This document shows positions 1 to 7,522 of a stretch of DNA of 52,332 bases, one piece after another. The translations under genes and the position numbers were made by a program. The stretch's first letter is position 1; each line of letters opens with the position of its first letter. The notes under the pieces were generated by a model, which saw only the letters and a list, made by a program, of their open reading frames with translations, was not told the DNA's origin and did not search any database. The DNA is from Bacteroidales bacterium (GTDB lineage Bacteria > Bacteroidota > Bacteroidia > Bacteroidales > WCHB1-69): contig JAEEQE010000018.1 of the NCBI GenBank assembly GCA_016285145.1, forward strand, positions 1 through 52,332, read 5' to 3'.

Positions 1-879
1 TTGCGCAATCATGGCCGCCACCACGGTTTTGCCCAAACCCACCACATCGGCGATAAAGCATCCGCCGTGCCGCATCATAATGTCGTACCCTTGCACCACA
101 GCATCGCGCTGATAGGTGAGGTCGTCGTAATTGTCGGGAAGATGAGGGACGAAATGGTCTTCGACCTGATTGCCGAAATGGTCGATGAGCATCCGCATAT
201 AGAGTTCGTATGGCGTAGGCTGGTGCTCAGGCGCCGCGAGATGAGTGACGTCCACGATGCCGTTCACGTCATCCATAGTCACGGGTATGGCGTCGTTCCA
301 CAGCTGCTGAAATTCCTCCTCGCAGTAATGCACATCGTCATAATCCTTTATGGCCACATTCAGCTCATAGCGAGGCGGTTCGGTGGTACCGAGCCCTTGC
401 GCGCTGAGGTTGCTGCTGCCCATAATGACCCAGCCGTCGCTATGCTCGCTGTGGCTCTTCGGCAGACAGAGATAGAACTTCGCGTGGAGGTCTTTGGTGG
501 GATGAATGCGCAGTTGCAAACGTCCGTCGGCGATGTCGGCGCAGAACTGGCGGATGCCGTCATCCACATCGGAAGCGTATTCCGACTGATAGACATCGCG
601 GAGGAAATCCTCGCAATATTGTTCGAGACTCGCCTCCCTGTCGCCGAAAAACAGTTTGCCGGCAGCCTGCGACTGTCGGAAGAGATTGTTGATATTGATG
701 CCGACGAGAATGCGGATTTCGCTGACATTCTCCAGCTCCTTGCGCAGTTTGAAGTAGCCGCTGGAACGAAAATAGCCAACCACGGCATGGAAGATGTCGA
801 AGTCGGCCATGGCGGAGGCGATACCGTGGAACTTGTCCATCAGCCTCGTCTCAATATTATTGAAAAACTTGGTGCTCAT
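1..879 (-). CDS. PLD-nuclease / SNF2-type helicase, N-terminal part (runs off the left edge)
   Basis: An open frame of 293 codons runs from ATG at 879 to base 1 without a stop, so the gene is cut by the window edge. The N-terminal ~190 residues look like a phospholipase D-type nuclease domain: the motif HAKFYLCL is followed about 20 residues later by GSSNLS, the usual HxK...GSxN arrangement. Just before the edge the frame reads ADVVGLGKTVVAA, a Walker A motif of the SNF2/DEAD superfamily 2 type. Family knowledge: proteins with a PLD domain followed by a SNF2 helicase occur in defence islands and as stand-alone DNA-processing ATPases. The start is supported by an in-frame TGA shortly upstream. 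The other frames over this stretch give only low-complexity translations. What the C-terminal half does cannot be seen. Confidence 0.8.
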   Translation of the reverse strand, partial: MSTKFFNNIETRLMDKFHGIASAMADFDIFHAVVGYFRSSGYFKLRKELENVSEIRILVGININNLFRQSQAAGKLFFGDREASLEQYCEDFLRDVYQSEYASDVDDGIRQFCADIADGRLQLRIHPTKDLHAKFYLCLPKSHSEHSDGWVIMGSSNLSAQGLGTTEPPRYELNVAIKDYDDVHYCEEEFQQLWNDAIPVTMDDVNGIVDVTHLAAPEHQPTPYELYMRMLIDHFGNQVEDHFVPHLPDNYDDLTYQRDAVVQGYDIMMRHGGCFIADVVGLGKTVVAAMIAQ

Positions 880-944
880 AGGCTTGGCGTTTGGGGCGCT
901 TCGCCTTTCGAGCGGTCACAAAAAAGAATCCGTGAACTTCTGTC

Positions 945-1055
945 TGGACCGAGGTTCTCGACTACCTACACTACAAACAAGAAAGCCCACGGATACACCG
1001 TGAGCATCTCTGCTTTCTTGAGTAGTGAGGTTGAAATTGTCGAGATTTCGGTCCA
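945..1055. repeat. Long imperfect inverted repeat (hairpin about 110 nt)
   Basis: The left arm begins TGGACCGA at 945 and the right arm ends TCGGTCCA at 1055. Within the arms, TCTCGAC pairs with GTCGAGA and CAAGAAAGC (979-987) pairs with GCTTTCTTG (1012-1020). A small inner palindrome, CACGG...CCGTG, sits near the tip. The arms contain indels. It lies 66 nt upstream of the helicase start. It could be a MITE-like element, a structured RNA or a relic; nothing in it codes convincingly. Confidence 0.55.
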
Positions 1056-1317
1056 CTTGAAAAGCAAAAACGCTTTATGTCAATATGTTATTTGTCTTTT
1101 TATTCTTCTATTGTCTCGTATATATTACTCGTTTTTAGTTTAAGATTCCGATTGCTTTGGGCGGCAAAGATAGGAATTTTTTGGAAGGGTTGGGAATTAT
1201 TTATTGTTGTAACATCGAACGCCCAATAAATCTCACGAACCCTATCATTATTTTTTGTCGCTCTAAAAATATAAATCTTTTTGAGTTCGGTATATTGGTT
1301 TCATATAGATAAAACAA

Positions 1318-1353
1318 AAAGACACCGACAATCGTTTGATTATCAGTGTCTTT
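1318..1353 (-). terminator. Probable tmRNA terminator, possibly bidirectional
   Basis: AAAGACAC (1318-1325) pairs with GTGTCTTT (1346-1353). Inner pairs GACAATC/GATTATC extend the stem to about 15-16 bp around a GTTT loop. On the minus strand it is followed by TTTTTGTTTT; on the plus strand by TTTTGTTTGTTTT. It lies about 35 nt past the tmRNA 3' end. The stretch 1060-1317 to its left is AT-rich and I see no gene in it. Confidence 0.7.
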
Positions 1354-1388
1354 TGTTTGTTTTGGGGAAGCAGTTTCCCTGTCCAAAG

Positions 1389-1776
1389 TGGAGCCGGAGG
1401 GAGTCGAACCCTCGTCCAAACAAGCCGCAGAATTGCTTTCTACAAGTTTAGTCTCCGTTTGTTTGTCGGCGCCGGAATGGTACGGGACCAACCTGTCCGG
1501 CGCGTATCCTCAAGATTTTCGCTTGTGCATCGAGGCCTGCACTCGCTATCTGTCCCTTTATGACACTTCTGGCCGGACGTCGGACCGATTAACTTCCGGG
1601 GAAGCGCCCGCGGCTGCAGACCTTGTCTGTGCGGCGGGATCCGCAACGGTTACGCTGCGAATGCATAAGAAGTTTCGCCGTTTATTGGCATCGAGAGTTG
1701 ATTTTTGACGGAGTCGGCTCACAATCTCCGACCTGCTTACAATTCCCCGAACCCGCTGTCAAAACCAAACGACCCC
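1389..1776 (-). ncRNA. ssrA: tmRNA (transfer-messenger RNA)
   Basis: This RNA rescues ribosomes stalled on messages without a stop codon and tags the unfinished peptide for degradation. On the minus strand the 5' end GGGGTCG pairs with the 3' end CGGCTCC to make a 7-bp acceptor stem, with discriminator A at 1389. The T-arm is complete (GGGTTCGACTCCC). The tag frame reads GGC-GAA-ACT-TCT-TAT-GCA-TTC-GCA-GCG-TAA, i.e. GETSYAFAA, matching the Bacteroidetes pattern of a G/AET..YA.AA tag. The CCA end is not encoded and would be added by tRNA nucleotidyltransferase. About 388 nt is normal for the family. Short ORFs across this region are shadows of the RNA. Confidence 0.95.
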
Positions 1777-1792
1777 AGGGATAGGGGAGGCC

Positions 1793-2221
1793 TTACTTGA
1801 CCTCACCCTTCAATTGCAATATCACTCTGTCGGTGTTCGCGTTGGAAAGCACGGTCAACCGCTTGCTGATCAGACCGGTGTTCTTGGCCGTATAGGTGGC
1901 CTTGATGGTCCCCTTCTGACCCGGCATGACAGGCTTCTTCTCCCACGTCACCGTGGTGCAGTCGCAGGACGAGATCACATCATCCAGGATCAGCGGTTTC
2001 TTGCCGATGTTGGTGAATGTGATGGTCACCACCTTCACGTCACCCACTTTCAGCGTTCCGAAGTCCACCGTGAGCTTGTCGAATGTGATTTCCGCGCCCG
2101 TTCCGGTATAGACCGGCTTAGTGGTCGCACTTTTGCTCGCCGGGGTGGTCTTCTTCGTGTCTTGCGCCTGTACGAACAGGATGCCGCAGAGTAAGATTCC
2201 GATAATGAGTATTCTTTTCAT
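1793..2221 (-). CDS. DUF1573 exported protein (second of two tandem copies)
   Basis: A 142-residue protein with a clear signal peptide (residues 1-19, ending VQAQ). The mature part matches the DUF1573 family, an immunoglobulin-like fold related to ASPM/SPD-2/hydin domains: EITFDKLTVDFGTLKVGD, then FTNIGKKPLILDDV, then SSCDCTTV and a GTIKATYTAKNTG strand. The family is abundant in Bacteroidetes, where its role is unproven; a cell-envelope location is inferred from the leader. It lies 7 bp downstream of a paralogue on the same strand, with tmRNA 17 bp beyond its stop. Confidence 0.88.
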   Translation of the reverse strand: MKRILIIGILLCGILFVQAQDTKKTTPASKSATTKPVYTGTGAEITFDKLTVDFGTLKVGDVKVVTITFTNIGKKPLILDDVISSCDCTTVTWEKKPVMPGQKGTIKATYTAKNTGLISKRLTVLSNANTDRVILQLKGEVK

Positions 2222-2228
2222 TGTTTTG

Positions 2229-2681
2229 TTAGTTGTTGGTCTTCATTGGACTTGCTTCATTGCTGGGAGCTGCCTCCACAGGCTTTGCAGCCACATTGCC
2301 TTTGATGCTCAGCACCACGCGGTTGTTAACGGCATTGGACTCAACGGTGATCGTCTTGTTGATGGCACCGATGCGCTGTGTGTTGTATTTCACCGTGATG
2401 ACGGCCTTCTTGCCCGGAGCGATGGGGTCCTTGGGCCATTCGGGAACTGTGCATCCGCAGCTGGCACGGCAGTTGGTGAGAATCAAATCGGCCTTGCCGG
2501 TGTTCTTGAAGTGGAATTCGCACACTCCGTTATCACCCTGCTGGATGTTGCCGTAGTCATGCGTGAGGCTTTCAAATGTGATTTCGGGTTCTTTTACTTT
2601 CTTGACTCTTTCACCGCCATCTTGGGCGACAGCTGCGAAAACAAAAGCCATAACCATCAGTAAACTAAATACTTTTTTCAT
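2229..2681 (-). CDS. DUF1573 exported protein (first of two tandem copies)
   Basis: A 150-residue protein with a signal peptide (MKKVFSLLMVMAFVFAAVAQ) and one DUF1573 domain: ITFESLTHDYGNIQQGDNG, FHFKNTGKADLILTNCRASCGCT, WPKDPIAPGKKAVITVKYNT. The Cys-x-Cys-type SCGC motif matches SCDC in its neighbour, so the two are tandem paralogues. The tail after residue ~135 is Ala/Pro/Ser-rich and probably disordered. A near-consensus -7 element (CATATTTG on the minus strand, just upstream of the start) with a TTTG about 20 nt further up suggests its own promoter driving both genes. Function unknown. Confidence 0.88.
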   Translation of the reverse strand: MKKVFSLLMVMAFVFAAVAQDGGERVKKVKEPEITFESLTHDYGNIQQGDNGVCEFHFKNTGKADLILTNCRASCGCTVPEWPKDPIAPGKKAVITVKYNTQRIGAINKTITVESNAVNNRVVLSIKGNVAAKPVEAAPSNEASPMKTNN

Positions 2682-2751
2682 GACAAATATGATTTTTAAG
2701 GTTTGTGATTTTCAAAAAACAGATGCAATGACAATGCGACAGGGCTGAAGT

Positions 2752-3204
2752 TTAAGAGGGTGAATTTTTTTTGTGTAATATCGATTCAATGGCCAGCCGG
2801 TAGCTGTCCAGCCCGAATCCGCTGATGAAGCCCGCGCAATGGGCCGCTAATTCGGAGTGGCGACGATAGCGTTCCCGTCCGAACAGGTTGCTGATGTGAA
2901 CCTCAATCACCGGGGTAGTCGTGGAACGCACCGCGTCGGCAAGTTCGGGACTTGTGTGCGTGTAGGCGCCCGCGTTCAGCACCACTGCATCGTACGGCGC
3001 GGACTGGCCGATGGCCGTACAAAGTTCCCCAACAATGTCAGATTGGATATAGTCCAACTGAATGCCCGGGTATTCTGCCCGAAGTTGCGCAAGGTAATCC
3101 TCGAAGGAGAGATGACCGTACAGGTTCACCTCCCGGGTGCCCAGTTGGCTCAGGTTCACACCATTGATGATGAGGATCCGTATGTCGCGGTTTTGGCTAT
3201 TCAT
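2752..3204 (-). CDS. aroQ: Type II 3-dehydroquinate dehydratase
   Basis: Catalyses the third step of the shikimate pathway, 3-dehydroquinate to 3-dehydroshikimate, in the cytoplasm. About 150 residues, the usual size. Family landmarks are present: NGVNLSQLGTRE followed by LYG (active-site Arg and Tyr loop), QSDIVGEL, NAGAYTHTS (catalytic His), and PVIEVHISN and GFGLDSYRLA near the C-terminus. The usual NGPNLNLLG motif has diverged to NGVNLSQLG, a mild oddity. I prefer the ATG at 3204 over the in-frame one at 3222, which would overlap the upstream gene by 26 bases. The chosen start overlaps that gene's stop by only 8 bases, suggesting coupled translation. Confidence 0.93.
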   Translation of the reverse strand: MNSQNRDIRILIINGVNLSQLGTREVNLYGHLSFEDYLAQLRAEYPGIQLDYIQSDIVGELCTAIGQSAPYDAVVLNAGAYTHTSPELADAVRSTTTPVIEVHISNLFGRERYRRHSELAAHCAGFISGFGLDSYRLAIESILHKKNSPS

Positions 3205-3499
3205 GAATGATAATAAAGACATCTTCGTCGGCGCGGTGCATATTAAGATGTTCGCGCGCGTACTTCTCCAAAAGAGTGCTGTCGTTGTTCAGTTGTTCGA
3301 ATGTGTAAACATTGCCCACCTGGTTCTTGGTAGAGGTGATTTTTTCTTCGAGATTGTCGATTTTGCGGTCGAGGGAGAGGTGGGTCTTGAAAGAGTGGGA
3401 GGAGAAGAAAAAGAAATAGACGAGGAATACGAGCAGGGTTCCGCCGTATAACAACAGGAAGTTGCGTCTTCGTTTGTTGGGTTTCTTCTCCTCTTCCAT
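3197..3499 (-). CDS. Septum formation initiator family protein (FtsB/DivIC-like)
   Basis: A 100-residue bitopic membrane protein. Residues 1-13 are basic and cytoplasmic, residues ~14-33 form one transmembrane helix (LLLYGGTLLVFLVYFFFF), and residues ~40-75 form a coiled coil (LDRKIDNLEEKITSTKNQV). These are followed by the family's C-terminal ...LLEKYAREHLNMHRADEDVFII motif. Members bridge FtsL and FtsQ in the division complex. The gene sits between rny and aroQ on one strand, with a 9-bp gap to rny and a short overlap into aroQ, so it probably shares their transcript. Confidence 0.85.
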   Translation of the reverse strand: MEEEKKPNKRRRNFLLLYGGTLLVFLVYFFFFSSHSFKTHLSLDRKIDNLEEKITSTKNQVGNVYTFEQLNNDSTLLEKYAREHLNMHRADEDVFIIIHE

Positions 3500-3508
3500 A
3501 GTGGGTTT

Positions 3509-5050
3509 CTATCGGGCGTAATTGACGGACCGGGTTTCGCGGATGACCGTGATTTTGATTTGTCCGGGATAGGTCATTTCGTTCTGGATTTTCTTCGACA
3601 GGTCGAAGGAGATCTGGTTGGCTTCGGCGTCGGATACCTTTTCGGCGCCCACGATGACGCGCAGTTCGCGGCCGGCCTGGATGGCGTATGTCTTCACCAC
3701 GCCAGGGTAGGTGAGGGCCAGGTTCTCGAGGTCGTTGAGGCGCTTCATGTAGGCTTCCACCACCTCGCGGCGTGCGCCGGGACGTGCGCCGGAGATTGCG
3801 TCGCACACTTGGACGATGGGGGCGATGAGGGTAGTCATCTCCATCTCGTCATGGTGCGCCCCGATGGCGTTGACGATTTCCGGACGTTCCTTGTACTGCT
3901 CGGCCAGTCGTGCTCCGAAGAGTGCGTGCGGCATTTCGGGTTCCGTGTCTGGCACTTTGCCGATGTCGTGGAGCAAGCCGGCGCGGCGGGCGATTTTCGG
4001 GTTGAGGCCCAGCTCGGCGGCCATGGTGGCACACAGATTGGCCACCTCCTTGGAGTGTTGAAGCAGGTTCTGCCCGTAGGACGAACGATAGCGCATTTTG
4101 CCGACCATCCGCATCAGCTCGTGCGGCATGTTGTTGATTCCGAGGTCGATGCAGGTGCGTTTGCCGAGTTCGGCAATTTCCTGCTCGATTTGTTTCTTTG
4201 TCTTGGCCACAATCTCCTCGATGCGGGCCGGATGGATACGTCCGTCGGAGACCAGTTTCTGGAGCGACAGGCGGGCGATTTCGCGGCGCACAGGGTCGAA
4301 GCTGGAGAGCAGGATGGCGTCGGGCGAGTCGTCGATGATGACGTCCACGCCGGTGAGGTTCTCGAGGGTGCGGATGTTACGTCCCTCGCGTCCGATGATA
4401 CGGCCCTTGATCTCGTCGTTCTCGATGTTGAATACGGAGACGGTGTTTTCCAGAGCCACCTCCACGCCGGTGCGTTGCAGGGCGTTGACCACCACCTTCT
4501 TGGCTTCGAGGTTGGCGGTGTTTTTGGCTTCATCCACGATTTCCTTGATGAGCACCATGGCGTCGGCTTTGGCTTCGTCCTGCATCAGGTTGATGAGTTG
4601 TTCCTTGGCCTGTTCGCTGGTGAGTTCTGCGATGGATTCCAGTTTCGCCTTTTGGATGGCGGTCTGGCTGTCCAGTTCTTTTTGTTTCTGTGCGGCAGCC
4701 TGAAGCTGCTTGTTGAGGTTCTCTTTCAGGGCGGCGTTCTCGGCCGTCTTGCGGTTCAGGTCCTCCATTTTCTGTCCGAGCGAGTTCTCTTTCTGCTTGA
4801 TGCGGTTTTCGGCGGAGGCCAGTTGCTGGTTGCGCTCGTTGACGGTCTTCTCGTATTCGCTCTTCAGCTGCAGGAATTTCTCCTTGGCCTGGAGGATTTT
4901 CTCTTTCTTCAGCAGTTCGCCGTCTTCTTCGGCTTTCTTCAGGGCTTCGCGTCCGGATTTTGTGAGTTGGTTTTTGAGTAGGGTATAGGCCAGTGTGATG
5001 CCGGCTGCGGCTCCAATCACAATGCCTATGATAATCCAAAGTACTGTCAT
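3509..5050 (-). CDS. rny: Ribonuclease Y
   Basis: A 513-residue membrane-anchored endoribonuclease that starts mRNA decay; length is normal. Order of parts: an N-terminal transmembrane helix (residues ~2-24), a long Lys/Glu/Gln-rich coiled coil (~25-170), a KH RNA-binding domain with [17 protein letters not shown] (~212-230), and an HD phosphohydrolase domain with [17 protein letters not shown] and the catalytic [10 protein letters not shown]. The C-terminus [20 protein letters not shown] is typical. The first in-frame ATG opens directly into the transmembrane helix, supporting the start. The 6S RNA gene lies upstream and the FtsB-like gene 9 bp downstream. Confidence 0.96.
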   Translation of the reverse strand: MTVLWIIIGIVIGAAAGITLAYTLLKNQLTKSGREALKKAEEDGELLKKEKILQAKEKFLQLKSEYEKTVNERNQQLASAENRIKQKENSLGQKMEDLNRKTAENAALKENLNKQLQAAAQKQKELDSQTAIQKAKLESIAELTSEQAKEQLINLMQDEAKADAMVLIKEIVDEAKNTANLEAKKVVVNALQRTGVEVALENTVSVFNIENDEIKGRIIGREGRNIRTLENLTGVDVIIDDSPDAILLSSFDPVRREIARLSLQKLVSDGRIHPARIEEIVAKTKKQIEQEIAELGKRTCIDLGINNMPHELMRMVGKMRYRSSYGQNLLQHSKEVANLCATMAAELGLNPKIARRAGLLHDIGKVPDTEPEMPHALFGARLAEQYKERPEIVNAIGAHHDEMEMTTLIAPIVQVCDAISGARPGARREVVEAYMKRLNDLENLALTYPGVVKTYAIQAGRELRVIVGAEKVSDAEANQISFDLSKKIQNEMTYPGQIKITVIRETRSVNYAR

Positions 5051-5116
5051 ATATAATTGGGTTTTAGTTAATATTGTATGGGCACTTCAGTCGGTCGGGT
5101 GTGTTGGGCGGGCGGC

Positions 5117-5306
5117 AAAAAAAACCGCATAAGTCCCATAGGGTTTCGAAAAACTCCTATCTGATATGATCGAAGGTGCCGACTTACTTCGCGCTTCCCC
5201 GGGAATGAATTCCATCCGTACGGATTCGGGCCTGTTCTAGGTAAGGCAAGCGTCCCCTTCGTTTGTAAATGTGTTGAGTTTAACAAACGTATCTGGACTT
5301 ATGCGG
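5117..5306 (-). ncRNA. ssrS: Probable 6S RNA
   Basis: On the minus strand a perfect 12-bp closing stem is formed by CCGCATAAGTCC (5306-5295) and GGACTTATGCGG (5136-5125). A run of eight U follows at once (5124-5117), so the stem doubles as a terminator base. The interior folds into further partial helices, as 6S RNA does to mimic an open promoter and bind RNA polymerase holoenzyme. The size (~185 nt) and the position next to zapA fit: in Enterobacteria ssrS also adjoins zapA. The assignment rests on structure and context, not on an alignment. The 72-codon ORF across it is a shadow. Confidence 0.72.
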
Positions 5307-5328
5307 GATGTCTTTTTCAAAGAACGAA

Positions 5329-5622
5329 TCAATCAACTTCGAATGTGTCGGTGAGGCTTTTCAGGGATTCCATCATCGGAACCAACTCCTCGTCATATGC
5401 TTTCAGTCTCTCTTCATCGGCCAGCCATTTCACCACAAAATCGACCAGTATCTTGGAGAGTAGGTCTTGTTGGTCTTTGTATGTCCATCTTTTGGCGAAT
5501 GTCAGAAAACTATCGTTGATTATCTTTTCCGCCTCCCGGAAGTAGTGCTCCCACTCTTTCTGTATCAGAATCGTAATCGGCCTCTGCGCTACCTGTATGG
5601 TGATCTTTATCTTTTCTTCCAT
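5329..5622 (-). CDS. zapA: Cell division protein ZapA
   Basis: A 97-residue cytoplasmic protein that bundles FtsZ filaments at the division ring. The N-terminal globular part reads KIKITIQVAQRPITILI...EEHYFREAEKIIND-like, and the second half is a helix ending SLTDTFEVD, as in ZapA of Bacteroidetes. I start it at ATG 5622 (MEEKIKI); the in-frame ATG at 5652 would overlap the upstream coiled-coil gene and adds residues that do not resemble the family. The gap to that gene is 2 bp, so the two are almost certainly cotranscribed. Confidence 0.85.
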   Translation of the reverse strand: MEEKIKITIQVAQRPITILIQKEWEHYFREAEKIINDSFLTFAKRWTYKDQQDLLSKILVDFVVKWLADEERLKAYDEELVPMMESLKSLTDTFEVD

Positions 5623-5624
5623 CA

Positions 5625-5915
5625 CTACTTGCTCGTGAGAAGGGTTATGCAATTGTCAATCTCCCGCACCCAATCTTGTATCTGCCTTTTGGTTTCTTTC
5701 TTATCTTCTTTGTCTAATATCGTTTTTGTAATTATTGTTAATTTGATTTTCTCCTCCATGTCAGCCAGCTGCTTTTTCAACCCCTGTTGCTGCTGGCGGA
5801 GTAATTCCACCTCCCCTCGCAGCATTTCGTTCTCCTTCCGCAGTTCCGCCATGCGCAACGCCGCCGCTTTCACGTTGTATTCTATTTTGTTATACAAACT
5901 TTCAAACGAGGCCAT
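5625..5915 (-). CDS. Small coiled-coil protein, ZapB-like, upstream of zapA
   Basis: A 96-residue protein. Residues ~20-58 form a strong heptad coiled coil (ALRMAELRKENEMLRGEVELL, then RQQQQGLKKQLADMEEKIK). There is no signal peptide or membrane segment. Direct coupling to zapA suggests a division-ring partner comparable to ZapB of Enterobacteria. That role is inferred from context and shape only, because coiled coils give weak homology evidence. The C-terminal WVREIDNCITLLTSK is the least repetitive part and the best handle for a search. Confidence 0.75.
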   Translation of the reverse strand: MASFESLYNKIEYNVKAAALRMAELRKENEMLRGEVELLRQQQQGLKKQLADMEEKIKLTIITKTILDKEDKKETKRQIQDWVREIDNCITLLTSK

Positions 5916-6083
5916 GGCTTTTTCCTTTTGACGTGCAAAAATACAATTTTTTCATCGTTTTGACACTCATCGCACCTTTTTTCGCCCTGATTTTTCTTGT
6001 TGCCTTTTGTATGTTGTTTGTAATCAAATTGATATGGGTGATTATAAACATTGTACTGTGATTTTTTTTTGAAAAAAGAGATT

Positions 6084-6117
6084 TTTGGCTTGCGAATTAA
6101 AAAAAAATGTATTTTTG
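6084..6117 (+). promoter_or_regulatory. Bacteroidetes-type promoter for the sigma factor gene
   Basis: TTTG at 6084-6087 (-33 element) and TATTTTTG at 6110-6117 (-7 element), 22 nt apart. This is close to the TTTG-N19-21-TAnnTTTG consensus of the Bacteroidetes primary sigma factor. It leaves a leader of about 85 nt before the ATG at 6210. The rest of 5916-6209 is AT-rich intergenic DNA in which I see no gene. Confidence 0.7.
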
Positions 6118-6209
6118 CAGCGTTCAAGTATTAGATAACAAAAACAGCGTTCTATCGAAAAACATTTACTTTATTAGTTCGTTCATATTAATAAAGAAAG
6201 GAGTTTCTG

Positions 6210-6791
6210 ATGAAAGCTAATGTTTTGTCTGATAATGAATTAGTGCAACGTTACCAGTATGGGGACGAATCCGCACTGAAAGCCTTGATCTCCCGTTACG
6301 AGAAGCGGCTGTTTACCTATATTATGATTTCTGTTAAGAACAAAGAATTGGCGGAGGACATCTTCCAAGATACATTCATTAAGGTTATTAACACAATCCG
6401 TTCCGGAAACTACCACGAGGAGGGCAAGTTCTTCCAATGGATCATGCGTATCGCCAACAACCTCCGTATCGACTACTACCGGAAGTTGCAGCGCCTGCCG
6501 CTCTATGAGAGTAACGGGGAGTTCGACATCTTCGATGTGATCAGCACCCGTGAGGAGTCGGTGGAGCAGAAACTCATCCGCGAGCAGATCTTCGAGGACG
6601 TGTCCAATCTGGTGGACTATCTTCCTAAAGAGCAGAAAGAGGTCCTTGTCATGCGCATCTATCAGGACTACAGCTTTAAGGAAATAGCTGAATCCACCGG
6701 CGTGAGCATCAACACGGCGCTGGGCCGTATGCGCTACGCGCTGATCAACCTGCGGAAGATGATTGACCGCCATGGTGTTGTGGTGGAATAA
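6210..6791 (+). CDS. ECF-type RNA polymerase sigma factor
   Basis: A 193-residue sigma-70 family factor of the two-domain (ECF) layout. Region 2 spans residues ~20-95 with ALKALISRYEKRLFTYIM, the core-binding AEDIFQDTFIKV and FFQWIMRIANNLRIDYYRK. Region 4 spans ~135-185 with LPKEQKEVLVMRIYQDYSFKEIAESTGVSIN, a helix-turn-helix that reads the -35-like element. No anti-sigma gene lies next to it, which differs from classic envelope-stress ECF operons. Single-gene sigma factors of this type are common in Bacteroidetes. The preceding bases contain AAAGGAG (6197-6203), an unusually good Shine-Dalgarno sequence for this phylum. Confidence 0.88.
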   Translation: MKANVLSDNELVQRYQYGDESALKALISRYEKRLFTYIMISVKNKELAEDIFQDTFIKVINTIRSGNYHEEGKFFQWIMRIANNLRIDYYRKLQRLPLYESNGEFDIFDVISTREESVEQKLIREQIFEDVSNLVDYLPKEQKEVLVMRIYQDYSFKEIAESTGVSINTALGRMRYALINLRKMIDRHGVVVE

Positions 6792-6863
6792 TACAATAGA
6801 TTGATAATCAGTTTCTTATTATTAAAGTAGTCGGTGGTAAGAGGCGCAAAAGGAAAAAAAGCG

Positions 6864-6871
6864 TACTTTTG
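6864..6871 (+). promoter_or_regulatory. -7 promoter element upstream of efp
   Basis: TACTTTTG fits the TAnnTTTG consensus and lies 34 nt before the efp start codon. No clear TTTG -33 box is visible at the right distance, so this is a partial match. Confidence 0.5.
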
Positions 6872-6905
6872 CCGCCGATTATATTTAAAATAAAAACACA
6901 CGTAT

Positions 6906-7472
6906 ATGGCAACGACAGCTGATTTTAAAAATGGATTGTGCATCGTCCATAACAATGAATTGTGGACTATCGTCGAATTTCTTCATGTGAAACCCGGCAA
7001 AGGCAACACCTTTGTCCGCACGAAACTGAAAAACATCAAGTCCGGTAGAGTGCAGGAGTTCCGCTTTGACGCCGGCATCAAGATCGAGCTCGCCCGCGTG
7101 GAGCGCCGCCCGTACCAGTTCTTGTACAAAGAGGACGATAATACGTACAATTTCATGCACACGGAGACTTACGAACAGCTCTCCATCGACAAATCCCTCA
7201 TCAACAACCCCAGCTTGCTCAAAGAGGGCCAAGCCGTTGAAATCATGTATCATACGGATACGGACACCCCGCTGACCTGCGAGCTTCCTCCGTTTGTGGA
7301 TCTGGAAGTGATTGAAGCCGATCCCGGTGTGAAGGGTGACACGGCCACCAACTCACTCAAACGCGCAGTGGTGGAAACGGGCGCTGAAGTCTATGTGCCT
7401 TTGTTCATTAACGTCGGTGAGATGATTAAGGTGGATACCCGTAACAACAAATATTCCGAAAGAGTGAAATAG
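6906..7472 (+). CDS. efp: Translation elongation factor P
   Basis: A 188-residue tRNA-shaped protein that binds between the P and E sites and helps ribosomes through polyproline stretches. Domain I carries the loop VKPGKGNTFVRTK, with the tip Lys at about residue 32, the position modified in many species. Domains II and III end with the signature VVETGAEVYVPLFINVGEMIKVDTRNNKYSERVK. Length is standard. No modification enzyme gene is nearby. It is monocistronic or cotranscribed with lpxD, which starts 50 bp downstream. Confidence 0.96.
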   Translation: MATTADFKNGLCIVHNNELWTIVEFLHVKPGKGNTFVRTKLKNIKSGRVQEFRFDAGIKIELARVERRPYQFLYKEDDNTYNFMHTETYEQLSIDKSLINNPSLLKEGQAVEIMYHTDTDTPLTCELPPFVDLEVIEADPGVKGDTATNSLKRAVVETGAEVYVPLFINVGEMIKVDTRNNKYSERVK

Positions 7473-7522
7473 TTGTTCCCGGATGTTCTGGCATTCGGAC
7501 ACACTCCTTTAAATTCCTGTTC

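Noticed and set aside
1-1143. 380-codon plus-strand open frame at the left edge
   Set aside because: It is antisense to a frame with PLD and Walker A motifs; its own translation has no recognisable features and many His/Val runs typical of a shadow.
1201-1708. Several ORFs of 68-120 codons over the tmRNA
   Set aside because: They overlap the fully recognisable tmRNA gene and its terminator.
3560-4981. 473-codon plus-strand ORF
   Set aside because: Antisense shadow of ribonuclease Y.
5068-5286. 72-codon minus-strand ORF
   Set aside because: It lies within the structured 6S-like RNA and has no upstream promoter or protein-like features.
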